In this document: positions 46,353-54,240 of the stretch, in pieces
Position numbering within the stretch: position 1 is the first letter of the stretch
How the letters are laid out: each line of letters opens with the position of its first letter
Source of the DNA: Dyadobacter crusticola DSM 16708
GTDB lineage: Bacteria > Bacteroidota > Bacteroidia > Cytophagales > Spirosomataceae
DNA length: 64,000 nucleotides
Assembly (NCBI RefSeq): GCF_000701505.1
Contig: NZ_JNJB01000005.1
Span: 372,001-436,000, forward strand
Direction: 5' to 3'
Notes under the pieces: model-generated
The model's database searches: none
Seen by the model: the letters and a program-made list of their open reading frames with translations, nothing else
Told to the model about the DNA's origin: nothing
Position numbers and translations under genes: made by a program

Positions 46353-46988
46353 ATGAAACGTAGAGATTCACTCAAAGCATTAACCCTCAGTTCTCTGGGA
46401 ATTACCGCACTCAGTCCGCAAGTTGCACTTGCAGAGCAGAGAGAGCTGGAAACACAAATGCCGCCCGAGACCCCGCTTAAAATTCCGGGTGGAAGAACAA
46501 AAGATGAAGCGATCCGCGATGCGCGTTTGATGAAGGAGAAATTCCTGACAGCAGCAGAAATGGCTACCATCAAGGTTTTGGTTGACATTATCATTCCTGC
46601 AGATGAAAAATCAGGTAGCGCGACACAGGCCGGCGTTCCTGATTTCATTGAATTCATCGTGAAAGATATGCCGCAAAACCAGACGCCTCTACGCGGAGGA
46701 TTGAAATGGCTGGATCGCGAATCCAGCAAACGTTTTGGTAAAATCTTCACGCTTGCAACCAAGGCGCAGCAGATCCAGATTGTAGATGATATTGCTTATC
46801 CTGAGAAGGCCAAACCTATTTACAGTCAGGGAGTTGCATTCTTCAACTTAATGCGCAATCTGACAGCTTCGGGTTACTACACTTCCAAAATCGGCATTGC
46901 TGACCTTGGCTACATGGGCAACACACCGAATGTTTGGGAAGGTGTACCTGCCGATGTGTTAAAGCAATATGGTCTGAGCTACGATTAA
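46353..46988 (+). CDS. Gluconate 2-dehydrogenase subunit 3-family protein (GMC partner)
   Basis: 211 residues. N terminus MKRRDSLKALTLSSLG is a twin-arginine-like signal (R3-R4) with a hydrophobic core and cleavage after ALA near 27; no other export signal exists in the pair. The mature part matches the small-subunit family that accompanies GMC dehydrogenases (VDIIIPADEKSGSATQAGVPDFIEF). In known systems this subunit carries the folded FAD subunit through Tat. It follows the GMC gene by 29 bp and ends with a hairpin at 47010-47041. No cytochrome c gene is found downstream. Confidence 0.9.
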   Translation: MKRRDSLKALTLSSLGITALSPQVALAEQRELETQMPPETPLKIPGGRTKDEAIRDARLMKEKFLTAAEMATIKVLVDIIIPADEKSGSATQAGVPDFIEFIVKDMPQNQTPLRGGLKWLDRESSKRFGKIFTLATKAQQIQIVDDIAYPEKAKPIYSQGVAFFNLMRNLTASGYYTSKIGIADLGYMGNTPNVWEGVPADVLKQYGLSYD

Positions 46989-47009
46989 TTTTTTATTATA
47001 CTATTGAAG

Positions 47010-47041
47010 ACCCCGGTTGTGAAAACGACTGGGGTTTTTCA
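47010..47041 (+). terminator. Intrinsic terminator after the GMC pair
   Basis: Ten-bp stem with two G-T wobbles (ACCCCGGTTG at 47010-47019, CGACTGGGGT at 47026-47035), a 6-nt loop TGAAAA and a T-rich tail TTTTC at 47036-47040. Confidence 0.8.
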
Positions 47042-47158
47042 TTTTTAGCCGGGGAATAATTAACAAGATCCGGTATGTAAAGGAAGCACACCTTAACGGA
47101 CCCTATTGACTTAGTTCGCAGCACGGGCACACACACGCTCGCCAGACAACTGTGAACT

Positions 47159-48838
47159 ATGCTCCCTATCTCTCCTCACCGTGTGCTCGTTGCTTTCATT
47201 TGGTTAATGGTTTTCGTAATCATCACCGTATTTTGGGCAACAGTTTTTTATTACGCATACAACTTTCCGTATTACGACGACTTTCAATCCATCGTTTTAT
47301 TTTTGACTAATTACATTAAGTCGGAAAATGCGTGGGATAAGCTTGGACTGTTTTTCGAGCAGAATTTCGAGCATCGTGTAGTACTCGCGAAGCTCCTGAC
47401 GCTGCTTGTATTCCTGGTGACTGGTCAGTTGAACATCAAACTCCTCATCATTCTCGGCGATCTGAGCTTGCTTGGAATGCTCTTACTGATGTACTGCTTC
47501 CTAATAAAACAGCAGTTATCACTTCCGGCATTCTTTGCGATCGTTTGTCTGCTATTCCAGGTCCAGCACTATGAAGACACCATTTCATGGGCAACTTGCA
47601 GTCTCCAACATGCGCCGTGCCTTTTCCTGTCCATGTGGAGCTTTTATCTGGCGCTGAACGGCCGCAAGATCTTCTGGAGTAGTATCCTAGCGATTGTTGC
47701 GCTGCTGACAAGCGCGAATGGACTGTTTACCGTTTTCATTATTCTCATCCTTACAGGGTTTTCCACTGTCCCCAGAATTGTAAAGGTGACTCAGGCCGCA
47801 GTGCTATTAATGATTACAGGCCTGCATTTGCTGACGATCAAGATACATTCCGGTTCTATCATCGATCACGTTTTCGATAATATTGGCGTTAAATCGATGT
47901 TGCTGCTTTCGTTTGTTGGTCAACTAGCTGACACTAATTTCACCAATAGCCTTGTTCCAAGCATTGTGCTTGGAGCAGTGTTCCTATTTCCTGTTGTAAT
48001 AACTTTGGCTAAAATCATCACCGGCACTGCGTCCCAGTTGACGCAAGTACAATGGTTTAGCGTTATCGGGATTGCTTCACTTCTCTTCGTAGGATTTTTG
48101 ATAGTGTTTGCGCGCGGTAGCATGCCCGACTTTTACGGCTACCGGCTGGATCGTTACAAAATATATTCCGCATTTTTCGGAATTTTCTCCGTCACTTTCT
48201 ATGACAGTTGCGTCAAAAACTGCAAAGCGGTATCGGTTTCAAAATGGTTTGTAGCAGCGGGCGCGTTTATCTTTTGTGTCGGCTCCTACTACTTCTATTT
48301 CGAGAAGATTACGAATTTTAACAGGGAAATCAGCGCGAATGAACTGAATTACCAATGGAGCAAAACAGTCTACTATCCGGTTATCTATGAAGATCCGGGC
48401 CTGAGAGACAATATGGATTTTGCTCAAAGCTCTTTTATGCAGTCTCAGAACACCCGGTTGGCGAAGCTGATCAGCAACATCGACTGGCGCGAAGGTGCAG
48501 GGGAGATTAAAGTGGATTTTCAGGAAATGCCTGACTGCTTTGTTATTAAGAAGATAAGACAAGAACCAGAAATCCGGTTAGGCGACGAGCTTTATATTGT
48601 TGCCACCAATGCAGCTAATCACCAACCCAGATATTTTTGCCTGGCATCAAACAACTATCTTCCGTCAGTTCGATTTTTTTATTCCAATTTCAAAAGATCT
48701 GTCAGCTCTGAATTTGCCGCTACTATCTACAAAAAGAAGTTAGCCCCTGGAAAATACGTGTTGCATCTGCTCTCAATTGAGGATGGTCATTCAGTGACCC
48801 ATCATACAATAACAAACGTTTCTTTTGAACGGGATTAA
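47159..48838 (+). CDS. Polytopic membrane protein, possible GT-C-like glycosyltransferase
   Basis: 559 residues with about ten membrane helices over 1-385 and a soluble C-terminal part of about 165 residues rich in beta structure. After the first helix, an outward loop contains NFPYYDDFQSIV, a double Asp motif placed as in GT-C transferases (first periplasmic loop), and then EQNFEHRVVLAKL. Comparable YxDD...HR layouts occur in uncharacterised GT39/DUF6056-like families of Bacteroidota. I cannot name the family firmly. It stands alone between a terminator-bounded GMC pair and the ABC-F gene. A lipid-linked sugar acceptor role is inference. Confidence 0.6.
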   Translation: MLPISPHRVLVAFIWLMVFVIITVFWATVFYYAYNFPYYDDFQSIVLFLTNYIKSENAWDKLGLFFEQNFEHRVVLAKLLTLLVFLVTGQLNIKLLIILGDLSLLGMLLLMYCFLIKQQLSLPAFFAIVCLLFQVQHYEDTISWATCSLQHAPCLFLSMWSFYLALNGRKIFWSSILAIVALLTSANGLFTVFIILILTGFSTVPRIVKVTQAAVLLMITGLHLLTIKIHSGSIIDHVFDNIGVKSMLLLSFVGQLADTNFTNSLVPSIVLGAVFLFPVVITLAKIITGTASQLTQVQWFSVIGIASLLFVGFLIVFARGSMPDFYGYRLDRYKIYSAFFGIFSVTFYDSCVKNCKAVSVSKWFVAAGAFIFCVGSYYFYFEKITNFNREISANELNYQWSKTVYYPVIYEDPGLRDNMDFAQSSFMQSQNTRLAKLISNIDWREGAGEIKVDFQEMPDCFVIKKIRQEPEIRLGDELYIVATNAANHQPRYFCLASNNYLPSVRFFYSNFKRSVSSEFAATIYKKKLAPGKYVLHLLSIEDGHSVTHHTITNVSFERD

Positions 48839-48912
48839 AGAAAAGAACGGAATTGCACATGATCCGATTCACTGTTTCGAATCTTAATTCTGCCATACCA
48901 GAAACAAAATGT

Positions 48913-48948
48913 AAAAGGGTGCCCATTTTGAACGTGAGGCACCCTTTT
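48913..48948. terminator. Bidirectional hairpin between the membrane protein and ABC-F genes
   Basis: AAAAGGGTGCC (48913-48923) pairs with GGCACCCTTTT (48938-48948), 11 bp, with 14 nt between. A-run and T-run flanks serve both the convergent genes. Confidence 0.85.
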
Positions 48949-48969
48949 GTAAGTCTTAAGACTTAATGT

Positions 48970-50583
48970 CTAATAAAGTTTCTGACGCTGCTGTTTTACA
49001 GTTTCATCCGTCAGGAAGTCATCGTAGCTCATCAGCTTGTCCAGAATACCTTTTGGTCCAATTTCGATGATCCGGTTGGCGATTGTGTGTACGAACTGGT
49101 GATCATGAGAATAGAACAACAAACAGCCGGTGAAATCAATCAATCCGTTGTTCAATGCAGTGATTGATTCAAGGTCAAGGTGGTTGGTGGGATCATCCAA
49201 AACCAATGCATTTGCTCCGGACAACATGGTACGTGACAACATACAACGTACTTTCTCACCTCCTGACAACACTTTCGCCTTTTTCAGAGACTCTTCACCA
49301 GAGAAGAGCATTCTTCCTAAAAACCCTCTGATAAAGCTTTCATCTTTCTCCTCCGAGTACTGCCGCAGCCAGTCTACCAAGTTCAAATCGACATCAAAGA
49401 ACTGTCCCGGATCTTTCGGGAAATATGATTTCGTAATGGTAACTCCCCAGGTATATGTACCCTTGTCCGCTTTCTGAACATCACTCACGATATCAAACAG
49501 CGTGCTGATCGCCATTACATTCCTGCTTACAAAGGCAATTTTGTCCCCTTTGTTTATAGTAAAGCTTAGATTATCGAACAGCTTTGTCCCGTCCTCGGCA
49601 GTTTTAGATAAGCCTTCTACCCGCAGCAACTGGTCCCCTACTTCACGCTCCGATTTGAATGCGATATATGGATATTTCCTTGAAGAAGGTTTGATATCAT
49701 CAATGGTCAGCTTTTCCAAAAGCTTCGCACGTGAGGTAGCCTGCTTGGACTTAGATGCATTTGCACTGAACCTGCGAATGAATTCTTCCAGCTCTTTGCG
49801 CTTATCTTCCGCTTTGCGGTTAGCGTCCTGGCGCTGTTTCAAAGCAAGCTGGCTGGATTGGTACCAGAAAGAATAGTTACCAGAGAACATTTGTACCTTA
49901 CTGAAATCGATATCTACCACGTGCGTACAAACTTCATCGAGGAAGTGCCTGTCGTGAGATACTACAATGACAGTGTTTTTGAAATCTGCAAGGAAGTTTT
50001 CAAGCCATAATACAGTCTCAACATCCAGGTTGTTGGTAGGCTCATCGAGCAGCAGTACGTCAGGATTCCCGAACAATGCCTGCGCGAGCAATACTCTTAC
50101 TTTATCATTTGAATTCAGGTCGGCCATCATGGTATGGTGCTGATCTTCGGAAAGACCAAGTCCACTCAGCAGCTGAGCTGCTTCTGTCTCAGCTTCCCAA
50201 CCATTCAGATCTGCAAATTCCGCCTCTAACTCTGCTGCTTTCTCTCCGTCAGCGTCAGTGAATTCTTCTTTTTCGTAAATCGCTTCACGCTCTTTCATGA
50301 TTTTGTACAACCGCTCGTGTCCCAAAATCACGGTATCCATAACAGAATACGCATCAAACTCATATTGATCCTGTTTCAGGAAAGTCATCCGCTCTCCCGG
50401 GTTCATACTTACAATCCCGGTTTGCGGCTCGATTTCACCTGAAAGAATTTTCAGAAAAGTTGATTTCCCCGCTCCGTTGGCGCCGATCACACCATAACAG
50501 TTACCAGGGACAAATTTTATATTTACCTCGTCGAATAATACCCTTTTACCGTATCTCAGCGACACGTTTTGAACCGTAATCAT
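48970..50583 (-). CDS. ABC-F ATPase (YbiT-like) with one degenerate ATP site
   Basis: 537 residues, soluble, two ABC domains joined by a helical linker (about 235-300, with RRFSANASKSKQATSRAK). NBD1 has an intact Walker A (GANGAGKST, 34-42) and Walker B with catalytic E181 (LLLDEP) but its signature is LNSNDK at 156-161, not LSGGQ. NBD2 has a normal LSGGEK signature (439-444), yet its Walker A region reads SRNVMAIST (353-361) without the invariant Lys, and Walker B ends LDDP with D464 in place of the catalytic Glu. So the site built from NBD1 Walker A and NBD2 signature is intact and the other is lost. ABC-F proteins act on the ribosome; exact role unknown. Confidence 0.93.
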   Translation of the reverse strand: MITVQNVSLRYGKRVLFDEVNIKFVPGNCYGVIGANGAGKSTFLKILSGEIEPQTGIVSMNPGERMTFLKQDQYEFDAYSVMDTVILGHERLYKIMKEREAIYEKEEFTDADGEKAAELEAEFADLNGWEAETEAAQLLSGLGLSEDQHHTMMADLNSNDKVRVLLAQALFGNPDVLLLDEPTNNLDVETVLWLENFLADFKNTVIVVSHDRHFLDEVCTHVVDIDFSKVQMFSGNYSFWYQSSQLALKQRQDANRKAEDKRKELEEFIRRFSANASKSKQATSRAKLLEKLTIDDIKPSSRKYPYIAFKSEREVGDQLLRVEGLSKTAEDGTKLFDNLSFTINKGDKIAFVSRNVMAISTLFDIVSDVQKADKGTYTWGVTITKSYFPKDPGQFFDVDLNLVDWLRQYSEEKDESFIRGFLGRMLFSGEESLKKAKVLSGGEKVRCMLSRTMLSGANALVLDDPTNHLDLESITALNNGLIDFTGCLLFYSHDHQFVHTIANRIIEIGPKGILDKLMSYDDFLTDETVKQQRQKLY

Positions 50584-50614
50584 CTTAAAAACCGATTATT
50601 TATGAATGAGACCG

Positions 50615-50622
50615 CAAAACTA
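50615..50622 (-). promoter_or_regulatory. -7 element of the ABC-F gene
   Basis: CAAAACTA on the plus strand is TAGTTTTG on the minus strand, an exact TAnnTTTG, 31 bp before the ATG. The -33 part is not evident. Confidence 0.5.
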
Positions 50623-50718
50623 CAAAAATCAAGCTGATTTCAGATGTCACGGCCAATTAAACAAATGAGGCAGACCGGATAGACCAGCCTGCCCCCCTGT
50701 ACTTATCTTCTCTGCTCT

Positions 50719-51993
50719 TTATGGAATAACACGCAAAGTATGCGCGCCTTTTCCGACCGCGATTGAGGCGCCTTGTTTCTTCAATGCAGGGGTATCTCCC
50801 TTTATTACTGACCAAAATTCAACACCACCGTTTCCGTTTCCATATTGCAGGTATTCAAAAACTGAAACTGCCACGTTGGAACCATCTTTGTCAAATGCAA
50901 CGCTTTGCGGATAAATGCCTTCAAATGGATAGTCAGCTACTTTGGTCAGGGCGCCGGTTCCGGCTACTTTATACAAGGTCAACGCTGCGCCAGTTCCCGC
51001 GCCAGCCTCAGTCCAGGGTGAACCGCTCTTACCGGATGTTGCCGTCACAAGCATTGAACCGTCGGGACTTACTGCAAATGCGCCGGTGTTCAAGCCAACA
51101 GCAGCCTGGCCAGCTACCTTATGCTCAGTTGAACCGTCCATTGAAAAATCAACTACGATGATCTCACCGTCACCAGCAGCTTTGCCTTGTGCTCCTTTCG
51201 AATCAAGAACCAGGTAATGCTTGCCGTCGGGTGTGAACTTTCCGAAAGAAGGTTCTGTACCAACTTTCACAGGTTTACCAACCATTTCCACATTTTTAAG
51301 CTTTCCAGCCTCTCTGATTACTTTGTACAAACCGACTTCATTCGAGTTATCCAAAGTGAATGCGATGAAATCACCCGATGGGTGCCACGAAAGATCTATT
51401 ATTTTGTTAGAAGAATCGATTGCTGCGGGCAGATTCAAAAAACGCGCTGGCTTTCCATCGGGGCCTGCTTCTATAAATACAAGCTCCTTACCTGCATCGC
51501 TGGTTGAAATGATCAGTTCATTTTTATTAATATCAATCGAAGTAGGTTTTTTACCCACAGGGAAACCGAACTTTGCTTTGGGAGCAGCAAGGTTTGTGAT
51601 GTCTACAACAAACAGCTTCTCTCCTACCGGAAACTCCTTGTAAGGATCTTTGTATTCAGCTACACCGTCCTCTGGCCTGACACGATTTTCAAGAACGTAA
51701 GCCAGTCCGCCATTTGCAGGAACAGCTAATGTTTTGGAAAAGCCCAGCGCCGAATTGGACACCATCGCTGTACCTAATCCTTTACTTCCCCGCTCGACCG
51801 GGAATTTAATTGTACTTAACTGATCTCTTGAAGTATTATCCCTTAATAACTTACCATCAACAAATGCGGAAGCCGACATATCGGCATCTGACACAACAAC
51901 CAATCCACGTGCATTGAAGGTGATGGGCGATTGAGCAACTGCCGGAATACTACCCAAAGCTGCTAATCCAGCAAAAAATGCGACTTTTTTCAT
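50719..51993 (-). CDS. Secreted beta-propeller-like protein, function unknown
   Basis: 424 residues with a signal peptide (cleavage after AVAQ near 21). Repeated strands of the form DLSWHPSGDFIAFTLD, FTPDGKHYLVLDSKG, VSPDGSMLVTATSG and FDKDGSNVAVSVFE indicate a WD40/YncE-like propeller (about seven blades) with no enzyme motif. Probably periplasmic binding or scaffold protein. It is the second gene downstream of rpsT on that strand but separated by terminator-like hairpins. No named homologue recognised. Confidence 0.75.
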   Translation of the reverse strand: MKKVAFFAGLAALGSIPAVAQSPITFNARGLVVVSDADMSASAFVDGKLLRDNTSRDQLSTIKFPVERGSKGLGTAMVSNSALGFSKTLAVPANGGLAYVLENRVRPEDGVAEYKDPYKEFPVGEKLFVVDITNLAAPKAKFGFPVGKKPTSIDINKNELIISTSDAGKELVFIEAGPDGKPARFLNLPAAIDSSNKIIDLSWHPSGDFIAFTLDNSNEVGLYKVIREAGKLKNVEMVGKPVKVGTEPSFGKFTPDGKHYLVLDSKGAQGKAAGDGEIIVVDFSMDGSTEHKVAGQAAVGLNTGAFAVSPDGSMLVTATSGKSGSPWTEAGAGTGAALTLYKVAGTGALTKVADYPFEGIYPQSVAFDKDGSNVAVSVFEYLQYGNGNGGVEFWSVIKGDTPALKKQGASIAVGKGAHTLRVIP

Positions 51994-52040
51994 AAAAAGA
52001 ATCTTAGGTTTTAGGTGGTTTAAAATGATACTCCTTTAAA

Positions 52041-52083
52041 TCAAAAGAAACCTTACTTAGCTGTGCGGCAAGCAAGGTTTCTC
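52041..52083 (-). terminator. Second hairpin downstream of rpsT
   Basis: AGAAACCTT (52046-52054) pairs with AAGGTTTCT (52074-52082), with three more base pairs inside after one mismatch. On the minus strand it is followed by TTTTGATTT. It may be a backup terminator for rpsT, or a structured leader of the propeller protein gene. Confidence 0.5.
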
Positions 52084-52106
52084 TTTCCTAATTCGCAATA
52101 TAACAG

Positions 52107-52135
52107 AAAAACCCCGATAGTTAAACTACCGGGGT
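52107..52135 (-). terminator. Intrinsic terminator of rpsT
   Basis: Minus strand: ACCCCGGTAG, loop TTTAA, CTATCGGGGT, then TTTT; ten pairs including one G-T wobble. Confidence 0.85.
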
Positions 52136-52153
52136 GATTTCATCAGTAGAAAT

Positions 52154-52417
52154 TTAAGCTGCTACTGCCAAAGAATTAACAAGCTTCGCCAATTTTGATT
52201 TCTGGTTAGAAGCTTTTTTCTTATGGATAATGTTTTTCTTAGCCAAACGATCCAACATAGAAGACACTGTTTTGTAAACTTCAACAGCTACTGTCTTGTC
52301 AGTTGTCTCGCGTAGTTTTTTGATGTATGAACGTGTGGTTTTGTGCTGGTAACGGTTACGCAAACGCTTTGTTTCGTTAGCGCGGATTCTTTTTAATGCT
52401 GATTTATGATTTGCCAT
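52154..52417 (-). CDS. rpsT: Ribosomal protein S20
   Basis: 87 residues, strongly basic, helical: MANHKSALKRIRANETKRLRN start and the internal HKTTRSYIKKLR and IIHKKKASNQKSKLAKLV segments are those of bS20, which binds 16S rRNA. Own consensus promoter upstream (52455-52486) and terminator downstream (52107-52135), so a monocistronic unit. Confidence 0.97.
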   Translation of the reverse strand: MANHKSALKRIRANETKRLRNRYQHKTTRSYIKKLRETTDKTVAVEVYKTVSSMLDRLAKKNIIHKKKASNQKSKLAKLVNSLAVAA

Positions 52418-52454
52418 TTCGTATTAATATTTTTCAATTCCTCGTTTTGGTGTG

Positions 52455-52486
52455 CAAAAATAGAGATTTGAGCACAAATAGCCAAA
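52455..52486 (-). promoter_or_regulatory. Consensus promoter of rpsT
   Basis: Minus strand TTTG (52483-52486), 20-nt spacer, TATTTTTG (52455-52462) followed by C. Both boxes match the Bacteroidota consensus exactly; the leader is about 30 nt. It overlaps the end of cdaA-proximal DNA, outside its coding region. Confidence 0.85.
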
Positions 52487-52520
52487 CTTACTCGTAAATA
52501 AATTTAGATTTAAGCTGTAC

Positions 52521-53345
52521 TTACTTGGGCATACGTTGTAAGTCAGACGATAAGTACTCTTCAATGCGCGCTTCCAGTTCGTTATATGGGATGTTTCCGT
52601 GCAGTACACCTTCCACTGCCAGGGATATCTTCCCTGTTTGTTCCGAAATGACAATCACGATCGCGTCGGTAGCCTCACTCATCCCCATTCCGGCTCTGTG
52701 GCGAAAGCCTAACGACGACGGAACGTCCACTCCGTCTGCGACGGGTAACACGCACCTGGCGGCTTTGAGCACGCCGTCCACAATCACCACCGCACCGTCG
52801 TGCAGCTCACTATACTGATTGAAAAGGGAAACCAGCAATGGTTTGGAGACGCGCGCATCGAGCAACTCACCGGTTTCTATAAATTTTGTCAGATCATCTC
52901 TTTTATTAACGACGATCAATGCGCCCGTAAAGTTGGCAGCAATGGTTTTACTTGCATCAACAATTTCTTTCAGGTTCTTCGCTTTTTGATCGAGTACCGA
53001 AGTGCCGATAATTTTTTTTAAAAATCCATTATTCGTGTAAATGGTTGATTTTCCGATAATCAATAAAAACCGCCTGATTTCTTGCTGGAAAATCACGATT
53101 AATGCAACTGCTCCCACGCCCATAAAATATTCAAGAATGGCGGTCAGCAGTCCTAAACCCAGTCCTTTTACAACAAGATAAAAGACGTACACGAACAGAT
53201 ATCCTAAAAACACGCGGCTGGCGATACTTCCCCTTACGAGCGTATATACTTGATAAAGCAGAATCGCAACCAGAAAAACATCCAGGACGTCAGTCCAGTT
53301 AATGTTTAGAAAACCCACACGCATAAGAAAATCTATAAAATGCAA
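52521..53345 (-). CDS. cdaA: Diadenylate cyclase CdaA (c-di-AMP synthase)
   Basis: 274 residues. Three N-terminal membrane helices (about 17-95) precede the DisA_N domain, with the motifs LHDGAVVIVDG (DGA) and GFRHRAGMG (RHR) that make up the catalytic site. It condenses two ATP to c-di-AMP, which in many bacteria controls potassium and osmotic balance and envelope stress. The gene is 15 bp downstream of folP on the same strand, a pairing frequent in Bacteroidota. No phosphodiesterase gene is in the window. Confidence 0.95.
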   Translation of the reverse strand: MHFIDFLMRVGFLNINWTDVLDVFLVAILLYQVYTLVRGSIASRVFLGYLFVYVFYLVVKGLGLGLLTAILEYFMGVGAVALIVIFQQEIRRFLLIIGKSTIYTNNGFLKKIIGTSVLDQKAKNLKEIVDASKTIAANFTGALIVVNKRDDLTKFIETGELLDARVSKPLLVSLFNQYSELHDGAVVIVDGVLKAARCVLPVADGVDVPSSLGFRHRAGMGMSEATDAIVIVISEQTGKISLAVEGVLHGNIPYNELEARIEEYLSSDLQRMPK

Positions 53346-53360
53346 CGACTAAATTAATAC

Positions 53361-54212
53361 TTAATTTCTAACAGTTCCGGCCATCGACCAGAGTTTTACC
53401 GCCTCCACAGCCTGCTTTACGTCATGCACACGCAGGATGGAAGCGCCGCGTTCCAGGGCCAGTGTGTTGAGCACGGTAGTACCGTTCAATGCCTCCTCAG
53501 CTGATACTTCAAGCGTTTTGTAAATGGTCGATTTTCGTGATAAACCGGCCAGCACCGGATATCCTAACTCTTCGAACTCATCTAAATTGCGTAGCAGCTC
53601 GAAATTCTGCTGGATCGTTTTCGCAAAACCAAACCCCGGGTCGACGATGATATCCGTAACTCCCAGCGCCTTCAATGCATTGATTTTAGTTTTCAAATCC
53701 TTCAAAATATCCCGCACTAGGTGATCATATTGCGTCAATTTGCTCATGGTCTGCGGGTCGCCGCGCATGTGCATTAATACATAAGGCACTCTCAGCTCCG
53801 CTATCGTATCAAACATCCCGGAGTCCAATGTACCTCCCGAAACGTCGTTGATTATACTCGCGCCGCCAGCCACAGCCGCCCTCGCTATTTCAGAACGAAA
53901 AGTGTCTACCGATATAATGATTTCGGGCAAAAACTTAGTTATCGTATTCAGCGCCGTTGAAATACTGTTTAATTCCTCTGCCACTGAAATATCTTTTGCT
54001 CCCGGCCGAGTTGAATATCCGCCAATATCAATGATGTCAGCGCCTTCCGAGCTCATCGTTTCTACGCGGGCAACCAGCTCATTCTCAGAATTCGCGCGGC
54101 TGCCTCCAAAGAACGAATCAGTGGTAATATTGAGAATCCCCATCACCAAAGGCCTGCTCAGGTCGACGATCCTGCCCCGGATGTTGAGCGTTTTTTTGCT
54201 AACTTGCAGCAT
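53361..54212 (-). CDS. folP: Dihydropteroate synthase
   Basis: 283 residues. TIM barrel of the pterin-binding family: MGILNITTDSFFGGSR at 24-39 (usually NVTPDSF; Thr31 replaces the Pro), GADIIDIGGYSTRPGA, INDVSGG, DPGFGFAKT and a C-terminal R.HD (ILRVHDVKQA). It joins pterin pyrophosphate and p-aminobenzoate in folate synthesis and is the sulfonamide target. First gene of an operon with cdaA. It is divergent from DUF1599 with only 28 bp between starts. Confidence 0.95.
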   Translation of the reverse strand: MLQVSKKTLNIRGRIVDLSRPLVMGILNITTDSFFGGSRANSENELVARVETMSSEGADIIDIGGYSTRPGAKDISVAEELNSISTALNTITKFLPEIIISVDTFRSEIARAAVAGGASIINDVSGGTLDSGMFDTIAELRVPYVLMHMRGDPQTMSKLTQYDHLVRDILKDLKTKINALKALGVTDIIVDPGFGFAKTIQQNFELLRNLDEFEELGYPVLAGLSRKSTIYKTLEVSAEEALNGTTVLNTLALERGASILRVHDVKQAVEAVKLWSMAGTVRN

Positions 54213-54240
54213 AGATTTTTTTAAATACTAACTCAAAACA

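Noticed and set aside
52041..52083. Riboswitch or attenuator before the propeller gene
   Set aside because: Only a simple hairpin followed by T-rich sequence is visible; it fits a second rpsT terminator better.
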